Below are positions 15,973 through 21,526 of a stretch of 21,526 nucleotides of DNA, one piece after another. This DNA comes from Candidatus Avipropionibacterium avicola (GTDB lineage Bacteria > Actinomycetota > Actinomycetes > Propionibacteriales > Propionibacteriaceae). The notes beneath the pieces were generated by a model that saw only the letters and a list, made by a program, of their open reading frames with translations, searched no databases and was not told the DNA's origin. Where the stretch lies: contig DVLP01000332.1 of NCBI GenBank assembly GCA_018715445.1, positions 1-21,526 of the forward strand, in the 5' to 3' direction. Position 1 is the first letter of the stretch, and each line of letters begins with the position of its first letter. The translations under genes were made by a program, and so were the position numbers.

Positions 15973-16797
15973 ATGACTGCCGAGCCCGTGCGCACGGACC
16001 TGCACGACCCACCCGGGGTACGGTTCGTCCCGGCCGAGCCGAGCGGGGTCGGGGTGCTCGTACTGGCCGGATCGCGGGGCGCAGCCGACCCGGATCGAGC
16101 GCGGATCCTCGCCACCCACGGAGCGATCACCACCTCGATCCAGTGGTTCGGTGGCCCCGGCCAGCACCCGGGGCCGTGGGAGATCCCGATCGAGACCTTC
16201 CAGGAGGCGATCACCAGCCTCCGGGCTGACTGTGATCGCATCGTGCTGGTCGGGGTGTCCTTCGGAGCGGAGGCCGCGATGCTCACCGCGTCCCACACCG
16301 ACGGCATCGATGCCGTGGCGGCGTTCGCGCCGACCGATGTGGTGTGGGCGGGTGTCACCGACGAGGGCCGGCAGACCTCACACTGGACGATCGCGGGTGC
16401 ACCGGTGCCCTTCGTCGGTTTCGACCCCGACTGGCGGGCGAGCAGTGACCCGCCAGCGTTTCGTGACCTCTACCGGGCCTCACGCGAGCGTGATCCGGAA
16501 GCGGTGGCGGCCGCGACCATCCCCGTGGAACGGATCCCCACCCTGGTCCAGGTGGTCGGCGGGGACGACCAGGTCTGGCCCAGCGACCTGCACGCGGAGC
16601 AGATCAGCGCACGCCGTCGGGCGCACGGGCTGCCCACCACCACGGTCAACCTGGCCGACGCCGGTCATCGCACGCTGCTACCCGGAGAGACCGAGGTTCG
16701 CGCCGGGGTACGGATGCGTCGCGGCGGCACTCCTCGAGCCGATCGTGAGCTCGGACTGCTGGCCTGGCAGGAGATCCTGCCGTTGCTGTCGCGCTGA
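15973..16797 (+). CDS. Alpha/beta hydrolase, BAAT C-terminal (acyl-CoA thioester hydrolase)-like
   Basis: A 274-residue cytoplasmic protein with an alpha/beta-hydrolase pattern. The nucleophile elbow is GVSFGAE (Ser96), with the G-x-S-x-G-A-E form common in BAAT-C proteins. A likely acid is Asp199 in VVGGDDQVWPS and the histidine is His232 in LADAGHRTLLPGE. VLVLAGSRGAADPDRARILA near residues 28-47 matches the usual first strand and oxyanion region. The family acts on acyl-CoA thioesters or similar esters; the actual substrate is unknown. It is divergent from the sugar operon and converges on the small membrane protein gene. ATG 15973 is supported by a leaderless-type -10 box. Confidence 0.82.
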   Translation: MTAEPVRTDLHDPPGVRFVPAEPSGVGVLVLAGSRGAADPDRARILATHGAITTSIQWFGGPGQHPGPWEIPIETFQEAITSLRADCDRIVLVGVSFGAEAAMLTASHTDGIDAVAAFAPTDVVWAGVTDEGRQTSHWTIAGAPVPFVGFDPDWRASSDPPAFRDLYRASRERDPEAVAAATIPVERIPTLVQVVGGDDQVWPSDLHAEQISARRRAHGLPTTTVNLADAGHRTLLPGETEVRAGVRMRRGGTPRADRELGLLAWQEILPLLSR

Positions 16798-16837
16798 TCG
16801 CGGGCGTGGACACGAGCGCGACGGGCGCGACACTGCC

Positions 16838-17148
16838 TCAGATCAGTGCCCGGGCCAGACCCAGCAGGATCAGCACCACCCCGACCAGGGCCGACAGCAG
16901 CGCAGTGGGGGTCGCCACTCGGCCCCGACCAGACCGAAGGCAATCGCGACCAGCCTCAGGTCCAGGCCTTCGGCAGAGAACCGTTCCAGGACGGAGACAT
17001 CGACGATCCGGAACCACGCGGCCGTCACTGCCGCGACCAGGGCCACCGCGGTGATCGGCAGGCACACCCCCGGGTGCGCCATCACCTGTCTGACTCGCGC
17101 AGTCAGAGTCGGCGACGTCTGGTGTCCGGCACGCTGCATGACGGACAT
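16838..17148 (-). pseudogene. Small membrane protein of about 103 aa, split by a -1 frameshift
   Basis: The first frame starts at ATG 17148 (AAGGG a few bases upstream) and codes for a basic N-terminus, a helix around residues 28-46 (VCLPITAVALVAAVTAAWF) and the start of another (LRLVAIAFGLVG). It then runs into a non-hydrophobic tail. The -1 frame from about 16924 continues as GRVATPTALLSALVGVVLIL and LGLARALI to the stop at 16838, a convincing last helix. The switch lies at a GGGG run (16926-16923); one more G would join the frames into a 103-residue protein with about three helices. I do not recognise the family. It is divergent from the kinase gene at 17187. Sequencing error or a real lesion are both possible. 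Confidence 0.6.
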
Positions 17149-17186
17149 TATGCCCTTGTCGGCCACCTGATCGGCGAGAATGAACC

Positions 17187-18113
17187 ATGCCGTTCGACTT
17201 CGCAGCACCCGATGGCAGCTTCGTCGCCGAGCTGACCCGCCGCTCCCCCGCGGCGAGCACCTGGCTGGCCGAGCTTCCCGCACGGTGGCAGCGGTGCGTG
17301 ACGCGGTGGGGGCTGAGCCAGTCCGGGCCGATCGCGTACGGTCGAACCTCCCTCGTCGTCCCGGTCACCCGCGACTCGGGCGGGCGAGCCGCGCTCAAGC
17401 TCGTCAGCCCCGTGGTCTCGGCCCGTGACGAGATGGTGGCTCTGGAGGCCTTCGGTGGCGACGGCGCAGTGGCCCTGCTGGACGGCGATGCCACCGAGGG
17501 CACACTGCTCCTCGAACACCTCAGCGGCCCGTCCCTGACCGAGCTCGATCCGGTGTCCGCGATGGCTGCTGCCGGCGAGGTCGTCGCCGGACTGCTGGGC
17601 ACCACGGCCCCTCCGGGCACCCCGACCCTGGCCAGTGGGGCGGCGAGGTGGGCAGGTCAGCTGCGGGACCAACAGCGCGTCTCGGAGCAGTCCGGGACCG
17701 CGCTGCCGGAGCCGGTGGTCGATCGGGCCGTGCGGATCGTCGAGGCGCTCGCCGACGACCCGTCGACGATGCTCACCCACGGTGACCTGAGTCTGGACAA
17801 CATCATGGGCTCCTCGCGTGGCTGGCTGGCCATCGACCCGCTGCTCACGGCCGGGACCCCCGAGCAGGAAGCCCACACCGTGACCCGGAGCTGCCTCAGC
17901 GTCGCGGTGGCCGAGCCTGATCCGGCGTCCACCCTGCGCAGCTGGAGTGACCTGTTCTGTCGGGTGGCAGGGTTGGACGCCGAGCGCGCCTGGCAGGTCT
18001 CGTACGCACGCTTCGTGGCCTCCTACCTGTGGGAGGCCCAGCACGACGGCGAGCCGACCAGGGTGGCGGCCCTGCGCCGGGCGAGCATGGCGATGGCCCC
18101 GACGATGGGCTGA
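17187..18113 (+). CDS. Aminoglycoside phosphotransferase-like kinase (APH(6)/hydroxyurea-resistance type)
   Basis: The fold is that of small protein-kinase-like enzymes that phosphorylate hydroxyl groups of antibiotics or metabolites with ATP. Lys71 in RAALKLVSPVVSARDEMVAL is the expected ATP-site lysine, TLLLEHLSGPSL (106-117) is the hinge, and LTHGDLSLDNIM (196-207) is the catalytic loop with Asp200 and Asn205. WLAIDPLLTAGTPEQEAHT (213-231) supplies the metal-binding Asp217. The 308-residue length fits the APH_6_hur family. The usual histidine or alanine after HGDL is Ser here. Resistance activity is not implied; many members act on unknown substrates. Its stop codon is part of the bidirectional hairpin at 18107-18143. 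Confidence 0.85.
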   Translation: MPFDFAAPDGSFVAELTRRSPAASTWLAELPARWQRCVTRWGLSQSGPIAYGRTSLVVPVTRDSGGRAALKLVSPVVSARDEMVALEAFGGDGAVALLDGDATEGTLLLEHLSGPSLTELDPVSAMAAAGEVVAGLLGTTAPPGTPTLASGAARWAGQLRDQQRVSEQSGTALPEPVVDRAVRIVEALADDPSTMLTHGDLSLDNIMGSSRGWLAIDPLLTAGTPEQEAHTVTRSCLSVAVAEPDPASTLRSWSDLFCRVAGLDAERAWQVSYARFVASYLWEAQHDGEPTRVAALRRASMAMAPTMG

Positions 18114-18143
18114 ACCACCCGCTCCGATCCTGTGGTTCAGCCC
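18107..18143. terminator. Bidirectional terminator hairpin shared by two convergent genes
   Basis: GGGCTGAACCAC (18107-18118) and GTGGTTCAGCCC (18132-18143) form a perfect 12-bp stem with a 13-base loop. The stem contains the stop codons of both the kinase gene (+) and the methyltransferase gene (-). There is no U-tract. Confidence 0.7.
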
Positions 18144-18598
18144 CGACCGGGTCGACCCAACCACCGCGGAGTGCGGTCGAGCAGGTCTCGGTACGCCGTC
18201 GGGAACTTGTCACGCAGCGCCGCCTCCTCGGCCGGGATCTGCACCCGGTCGATCACCGCGATCCATGCCAGTGCAGGAAGGCAGGCCAGCCAGGAGCGGC
18301 GGACGGCGGCATGCGAGACGAGCAGACCAGCGATCCCGACGTACATCGGGTTGCGGGAGAATCGGTACGGCCCGGAGGCGACCACTGCGGATGCCTGATC
18401 CACCTCGACCGGGCTCAAGGTGGTCCCGGCACGGTGGAAGGCGCGCGCAGCGCCGACCATGAGCCCCGCCGAGGTCGCCGCCAGCAGTGCGCCCGCCACC
18501 GTCGACCCCGGAGTCGGCCGGGAACGCCGCGCACACCACGACTGGGTGGCAACGGCCATGCCGGCCAGCAGGACAGGGGGTAGGCGTGGGATGCGCAT
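18137..18598 (-). CDS. Isoprenylcysteine carboxyl methyltransferase (ICMT/PEMT-like) family membrane protein
   Basis: A 153-residue integral membrane protein with about four helices. The family signature ASGPYRFSRNPMYVGIAGLL is at 74-93, with the RxPMYVG core that binds SAM, and a Glu pair (EE, 124-125) follows in the C-terminal part. Bacterial members are small O-, N- or S-methyltransferases of unknown substrate; prenylated protein is not expected as a substrate here. ATG 18598 overlaps the stop of the upstream gene (TGATG, 18600-18596), so translation is probably coupled. A longer frame reaches 18676 but would lie inside the upstream gene. Confidence 0.85.
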   Translation of the reverse strand: MRIPRLPPVLLAGMAVATQSWCARRSRPTPGSTVAGALLAATSAGLMVGAARAFHRAGTTLSPVEVDQASAVVASGPYRFSRNPMYVGIAGLLVSHAAVRRSWLACLPALAWIAVIDRVQIPAEEAALRDKFPTAYRDLLDRTPRWLGRPGRG

Positions 18599-19206
18599 CA
18601 GTCGAACCCGAGTCCGTACTGCTCGACCAGCGGGGTGAGCCATCCGTCGAAGGCCTCGTCCTGCTCGACGTCCCACGACGGCGGGACGTCCACCTCGAAC
18701 GTGGACTCGACCCAGGCCCGGAACTCGGCATGGGCTGCCACCGGATCGTCCTCCTCGTCGTCCTCGGGGTCCACGTACGGCTCCTCCCCGAAGGCGAACT
18801 CGTTGAACTCCTCGTAGCCGATCGCCAACAGGCGCAGGAAGTCCAACGCAGTGTCAGCCAGCCGCAGGCCGCCGCCCCCGTCGGAGGAGAGCCCGACGAA
18901 GCGGTGCTCACCCTGGTCATCGATCCAGATCAGCGCCAGTCCACCCGCGCCGTCGGTCTCGGCGATCGGCACCAACCGCTCGGCGCCCGGAGCATCCGGG
19001 TCCAGCCATCCGCGGATGCTGAGGCGGGTGCTGAAGACCGGGCCGAGCTGGGACTCCCCCGGGTACGGGGTCAGGAAGGGTTCGTCATCGGCACCGATGC
19101 CTCCCCATCCGCGGGACTCCATGAAGGCCCAGGCCTGTGCCAGGGCGTCGGGCACCTCGAATCCGGACGGGGCGTGCTGGACGAATTGGTCGTGGAAGCT
19201 CACCAT
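18598..19206 (-). CDS. SMI1/KNR4-like acidic protein, 202 aa
   Basis: A soluble, strongly acidic protein with an Asp/Glu run (VDPEDDEEDD) near residue 145. GLALIWIDDQGEHRFVGLSS and LADTALDFLRLLAIGYEEFN resemble the final strand-and-helix part of SMI1/KNR4-superfamily proteins, some of which are immunity proteins and others housekeeping. No toxin gene is next to it. ATG 19206 is preferred to the ATG at 19236 because AGGA lies about 8 bases upstream. It is coupled by a one-base overlap to the ICMT-like gene. The family call is moderate; the function is unknown. Confidence 0.65.
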   Translation of the reverse strand: MVSFHDQFVQHAPSGFEVPDALAQAWAFMESRGWGGIGADDEPFLTPYPGESQLGPVFSTRLSIRGWLDPDAPGAERLVPIAETDGAGGLALIWIDDQGEHRFVGLSSDGGGGLRLADTALDFLRLLAIGYEEFNEFAFGEEPYVDPEDDEEDDPVAAHAEFRAWVESTFEVDVPPSWDVEQDEAFDGWLTPLVEQYGLGFD

Positions 19207-19256
19207 GACCGCAATCCTGCTACAGCGCCGGGCCACTGGTCGATGGCTCAGCCCAA

Positions 19257-19431
19257 TCAGGTGCCGCAGAAGACCAGCTGGTTGCCGTCCGGGTCGGTGA
19301 CCGGCATGATGCGGCCGTCCCCACCGGCCGTGGGCTCGCCGTGGTCGATGCCGGCGGCGCGCAGTCGAGCGGTGACCTCATCGGACCCACTTGCACTGTG
19401 CAACCAGTCTGCTGTCGGGATGCACGGGTTG
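19257..19431 (-). pseudogene. C-terminal remnant of a glyoxalase-fold (VOC) protein
   Basis: In the - strand frame ending with TGA at 19259-19257 the sequence reads SDEVTARLRAAGIDHGEPTA followed by GGDGRIMPVTDPDGNQLVFC and GT. The DPDGN-Q-L-V-F ending after an R-x-x-x-V strand is the standard C-terminal half-module of VOC proteins. Only about 55-60 codons are open: the same frame has a stop just upstream, inside the end of the CPBP-like gene, and no start with a ribosome binding site is seen. The first half of the domain is absent. It looks like a decayed gene left between two operon members; a very short expressed protein is less likely. Confidence 0.6.
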
Positions 19432-20178
19432 TCAATGGCTGGCGGTCAACGCTCCACGGCGACCGGCGGCGATGATGATCGCGCTGACCACGCCTACCTG
19501 CACCACGAGCAGGACCGCCCCGGAGACGACACTGCTCCATCCCATGGCAAAACCGGCCTGGAGTGTGCCGATCCCGCTGGCCACGGGGTAGAACAGCGGC
19601 CACAGGACCGCCAGGTTGCGGACCAGGGCAAAGGCGACGGCGAACGCGAGCGCGAACGCGCCGAAGCCGATCGCCGCAGCCACGGGCACCGCGCCGACAT
19701 GTTGGAGGGTGAACCCTGCGCCGGTGAGCAGGATGGCCGGCAGCCAACCGAAGGCCCGTTCCCACCGCAGGTACAGCCATCCGAAGACGAACAGCGGCTC
19801 CCAGAGGACCAGCATGTTCGCCACGAGATGGGGCACGACAGGCACGCCGAGTTCGCCGGCCACCGTGATCAGTTGATAGGCCGACCCGAGGCCCATCACG
19901 GCCGACACGACCAGCGAGACCACCAGGAAGCGGCGACGGATCCCCAAGCCTGACAGGCCTTCCCGCCTCAGGTGCAGCACCGTCCATGCCGGGACGGCGG
20001 TGCCGATCACCACGATCCCGACCAGCAGGATCCATTCGTTGATTGTCGTCCCGGCCCAGTAGCACCCCCAGAAGAGCAGCAAGGTGACCGCGGCGATCGC
20101 GGTGTCGACCCCGGGCCGCCAGGTCACCACCGGTCGTCTCGGCCGCGACTCCTTCGTCGCCTGCCCCTGGTCATTCAC
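19432..20178 (-). CDS. CPBP-like polytopic membrane protein with an altered first motif
   Basis: The 248-residue protein has about seven to eight hydrophobic segments. The central part LWEPLFVFGWLYLRWERAFG (125-144), then FTLQHVG (156-162), follows the CPBP/Abi intramembrane protease layout of a glutamate motif, a G-x-L-x-x-x-x-x-x-x-x-x-G segment and an F-x-x-x-H motif. The usual Glu-Glu pair is Glu127-Pro128, so proteolytic activity is doubtful. The GTG start at 20178 overlaps the end of the DUF1707 gene by 8 bases (GTGAATGA), implying coupled translation. Other membrane families are possible. Confidence 0.65.
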   Translation of the reverse strand: MNDQGQATKESRPRRPVVTWRPGVDTAIAAVTLLLFWGCYWAGTTINEWILLVGIVVIGTAVPAWTVLHLRREGLSGLGIRRRFLVVSLVVSAVMGLGSAYQLITVAGELGVPVVPHLVANMLVLWEPLFVFGWLYLRWERAFGWLPAILLTGAGFTLQHVGAVPVAAAIGFGAFALAFAVAFALVRNLAVLWPLFYPVASGIGTLQAGFAMGWSSVVSGAVLLVVQVGVVSAIIIAAGRRGALTASH

Positions 20179-20830
20179 CGTCGGCCAGCTCCACCGTGTT
20201 GCCGGCCCACCACAGGAATCCCTTGAGGATCAGGGTTCCGTTGCTGCCGTCGCCCTGGGCTCCGGCCGAGACCTCATTGCCCGCCATGATGGCGATCGAC
20301 CGGTCGATGACCCGTACGCCTGATGGCACGCGGATGTCGCTGCCGGCCATCACCGCACTCAGGCTCAGGGTCACCGTGCGTCCCGGCCCCATGGCGCGGG
20401 TGAGGTCATAGTTGTTGCCTCCCCACCAAGCAAAGTTGGCGAGATCAGTGGTGCCCGGTTCGAGGGCGACGTCACGTCCTGACATCACGGTCACACTGAA
20501 CCCGGCATCAGGTTCGGCCGTGGCGGGCAGGGCTTCCCTCCTCGGCACAGGAGTCCTGGCACCAGCGGCATCGAGTGTGGGGTCGGCCGGGACGACCAGG
20601 GCGTTGTTGGTGGGCGGCAATTGCTGCCAGCCTTCGTACTCCGGCAGGTCGTCGAGCAACTCAGGCAGCTCGTCGACATAGACGGCACGAGCGGCACGGT
20701 TGCGGCGTTCACTCAGTTCGTCGTCGGTGAGGCGACCGTCGTCGTGGGCGCGCTGGATCGCATCGAGCACTCGGCCACGGTCGTCGTGGCCGGCTCGCAG
20801 ACGCCGAGCCGGTTGATCCTGGGTGGACAT
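20171..20830 (-). CDS. DUF1707 domain protein with C-terminal LiaF-like beta domain
   Basis: Residues about 11-63 are a DUF1707 domain (RAGHDDRGRVLDAIQRAHDD, GRLTDDELSERRNRA, ELPELLDDLP), common in actinobacterial membrane-associated regulators. A Pro-rich linker leads to a repetitive beta region from about 110 (SVTVMSGRDVAL, NFAWWGGNNYDLT, LSAVMAGSDIRVPSGVRV, SIAIMAGNEV) resembling the C-terminal domain of LiaF-type proteins of the cell-envelope stress response. No transmembrane helix is obvious. It is the first gene of the operon continuing into the CPBP-like gene and beyond. The start at ATG 20830 is 6 bases after TAGGGT, a leaderless arrangement. Confidence 0.82.
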   Translation of the reverse strand: MSTQDQPARRLRAGHDDRGRVLDAIQRAHDDGRLTDDELSERRNRAARAVYVDELPELLDDLPEYEGWQQLPPTNNALVVPADPTLDAAGARTPVPRREALPATAEPDAGFSVTVMSGRDVALEPGTTDLANFAWWGGNNYDLTRAMGPGRTVTLSLSAVMAGSDIRVPSGVRVIDRSIAIMAGNEVSAGAQGDGSNGTLILKGFLWWAGNTVELADGE

Positions 20831-20836
20831 GGATCA

Positions 20837-20842
20837 ACCCTA
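20837..20842 (-). promoter_or_regulatory. Candidate -10 box, leaderless start of the DUF1707 gene
   Basis: TAGGGT on the - strand ends 6 bases before ATG 20830. No Shine-Dalgarno is present in between. Confidence 0.4.
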
Positions 20843-20896
20843 GCGTGTCGGGCCACGGCCGAGGTCGGAGTCGGTGGCGCCGGACCTGTCGGCGGC

Positions 20897-20902
20897 TACA
20901 GT
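20897..20902 (+). promoter_or_regulatory. Candidate -10 box, leaderless start of the 163-aa membrane protein
   Basis: TACAGT ends 7 bases before the GTG at 20910, supporting that start over the in-frame GTG at 20874. Confidence 0.4.
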
Positions 20903-20909
20903 GCAGAGC

Positions 20910-21401
20910 GTGAACATCGTCGCCCGCTGCCTCCCGCTGGTCACGGTTCTGGCGTGGGCCATCACCATCGCGGTGCCCGTGCTCGACAGCGCCGAGCCCT
21001 CCGGGCCGAACATCGTGGTCAACAGCTTCGGCGCAGAGCCGTACCAGTGGGACGAGGTCCAGGACAGCTTCCTGATCGCGTGGATCGCCGTCCTGGTCTG
21101 TGCCGCCTGGGCCTGGTGGGCACGGCCGCAACGGGTCTGGTCCGTGGTCACGCTGGTCGTCGCTGGCGGGTTGGCCTGGATGTTGCTGGGCCTGTTGCTC
21201 CGTCCACCGATGCTGATGTGGGACGGCGTCGACGCCCAGGGTCGGCCCACCGGAGGCTCGGTCGTCGGAGAGCCCGCCGCGGGCGCCGTGCTGTGGGCGA
21301 TCGGCATCATCGCGCTGGGGGTGAGCGGCCTCTGGGGATTCCTCAGTGCCGATCGCCAGTCCCCCAGCCGTGTCGAGGCCACTGGCGGTACGGCAGACTG
21401 A
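20910..21401 (+). CDS. Polytopic membrane protein of unknown function, 163 aa
   Basis: Four hydrophobic segments are visible, around residues 5-24 (LPLVTVLAWAITIAVPVLDS), 53-71, 77-98 (VVTLVVAGGLAWMLLGLLL) and 122-142 (AAGAVLWAIGIIALGVSGLW). The loop between the first two is about 30 residues. No conserved motif is recognised. GTG 20910 is taken as the start because of the TACAGT hexamer just upstream; GTG 20874 is the alternative. The release-factor-like gene follows after only 4 bp, so the two are likely cotranscribed. It is divergent from the DUF1707 operon. Confidence 0.7.
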   Translation: MNIVARCLPLVTVLAWAITIAVPVLDSAEPSGPNIVVNSFGAEPYQWDEVQDSFLIAWIAVLVCAAWAWWARPQRVWSVVTLVVAGGLAWMLLGLLLRPPMLMWDGVDAQGRPTGGSVVGEPAAGAVLWAIGIIALGVSGLWGFLSADRQSPSRVEATGGTAD

Positions 21402-21405
21402 CGGC

Positions 21406-21526
21406 GTGGAGGACCTGTCCATCCGTCCCGGCCCCGGTGCACCTCACGGGCTCACGGTGCCGGGAAGCGAGTTGCTCGAGCAGTTCTCCCATGCTTCCGG
21501 TCCCGGCGGACAGGGCGTCAACACGA
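21406..21526 (+). CDS. arfB: Peptidyl-tRNA hydrolase ArfB-type ribosome rescue factor, N-terminal part
   Basis: Forty codons are present before the right edge. From GTG 21406 the protein contains SELLEQFSHASGPGGQGVNT, in which Gly34-Gly35-Gln36 is the universal GGQ motif of class I release factors. The S-x-A/S-S-GPGGQ-x-VN context close to the N-terminus, with no preceding codon-recognition domain, is typical of ArfB (YaeJ). That protein frees stalled ribosomes on non-stop mRNA by hydrolysing peptidyl-tRNA. The C-terminal basic tail lies outside the window, so the class cannot be confirmed. The gene starts 4 bp after the membrane protein stop. Confidence 0.85.
   Translation, partial: MEDLSIRPGPGAPHGLTVPGSELLEQFSHASGPGGQGVNT

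Noticed and set aside
17187..18113. Calling the kinase an antibiotic resistance gene
   Set aside because: Family membership is visible, but many APH-like chromosomal proteins have no resistance role and no mobile context is present.
18598..19206. Toxin-immunity pair based on the SMI1/KNR4-like protein
   Set aside because: No toxin, secretion signal or polymorphic-toxin fragment is next to it; its neighbours are an ICMT-like enzyme and a VOC remnant.

Overview
The window is GC-rich, tightly packed bacterial DNA. High-GC codon use, several leaderless-type starts, a Tat-type lipoprotein sugar-binding protein, a DUF1707 protein and sugar ABC transporters without their own ATPase all point to an actinobacterium. 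A relative of the Propionibacteriales is plausible, but that placement is inference. There are no rRNA, tRNA, CRISPR, phage or insertion-sequence features, and no gene-free stretch longer than about 215 bp.

Layout. 1-164: tail of an unidentified + strand gene. 197-2921 (-): a tandem-domain DUF4261-like protein followed by an M20D amidohydrolase that is split by a one-base frameshift. 3035-3619 (-): a small lipoprotein, divergent from an aldo/keto reductase (3703-4689, +). 4699-7396 (-): a Tat/lipoprotein sugar-binding protein with a GntR-LacI hybrid repressor 7 bp behind it, and no permease genes. 7611-9324 (+): polyphosphate kinase 2, then a SAM-dependent methyltransferase. 9326-15803 (-): the main carbohydrate locus, reading binding protein, two permeases, Gfo/Idh/MocA oxidoreductase, an unrelated proline-rich membrane protein, and a GH29 alpha-L-fucosidase. 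15973-18113: an alpha/beta hydrolase (+), a frameshifted small membrane protein (-) and an aminoglycoside-phosphotransferase-like kinase (+). 18137-20830 (-): a probable operon of DUF1707 protein, CPBP-like membrane protein, a glyoxalase-fold remnant, an SMI1/KNR4-like protein and an isoprenylcysteine-methyltransferase-like protein. 20910-21526 (+): a membrane protein and the start of an ArfB-type peptidyl-tRNA hydrolase.

How the parts work together. The 9.3-15.9 kb locus looks like an uptake and breakdown system for a fucosylated glycan or glycoside: the lipoprotein captures the sugar, the two permeases import it using an ATPase encoded elsewhere, the cytoplasmic GH29 enzyme removes fucose, and the oxidoreductase acts on a sugar or derivative. 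A perfect 28-bp palindrome covers the -35 box of the binding-protein promoter and is the clearest regulatory site here; it looks like a LacI-family operator, but no LacI-type HTH regulator is encoded in the window. The fucosidase has a different palindrome in front of it.

I do not see a convincing new multi-gene system. The points most worth a second look are the two operators, the orphan binding-protein/regulator pair, two single-base frameshifts of the same type (possibly assembly errors), the tandem DUF4261-like protein, and a recurring leaderless promoter arrangement.
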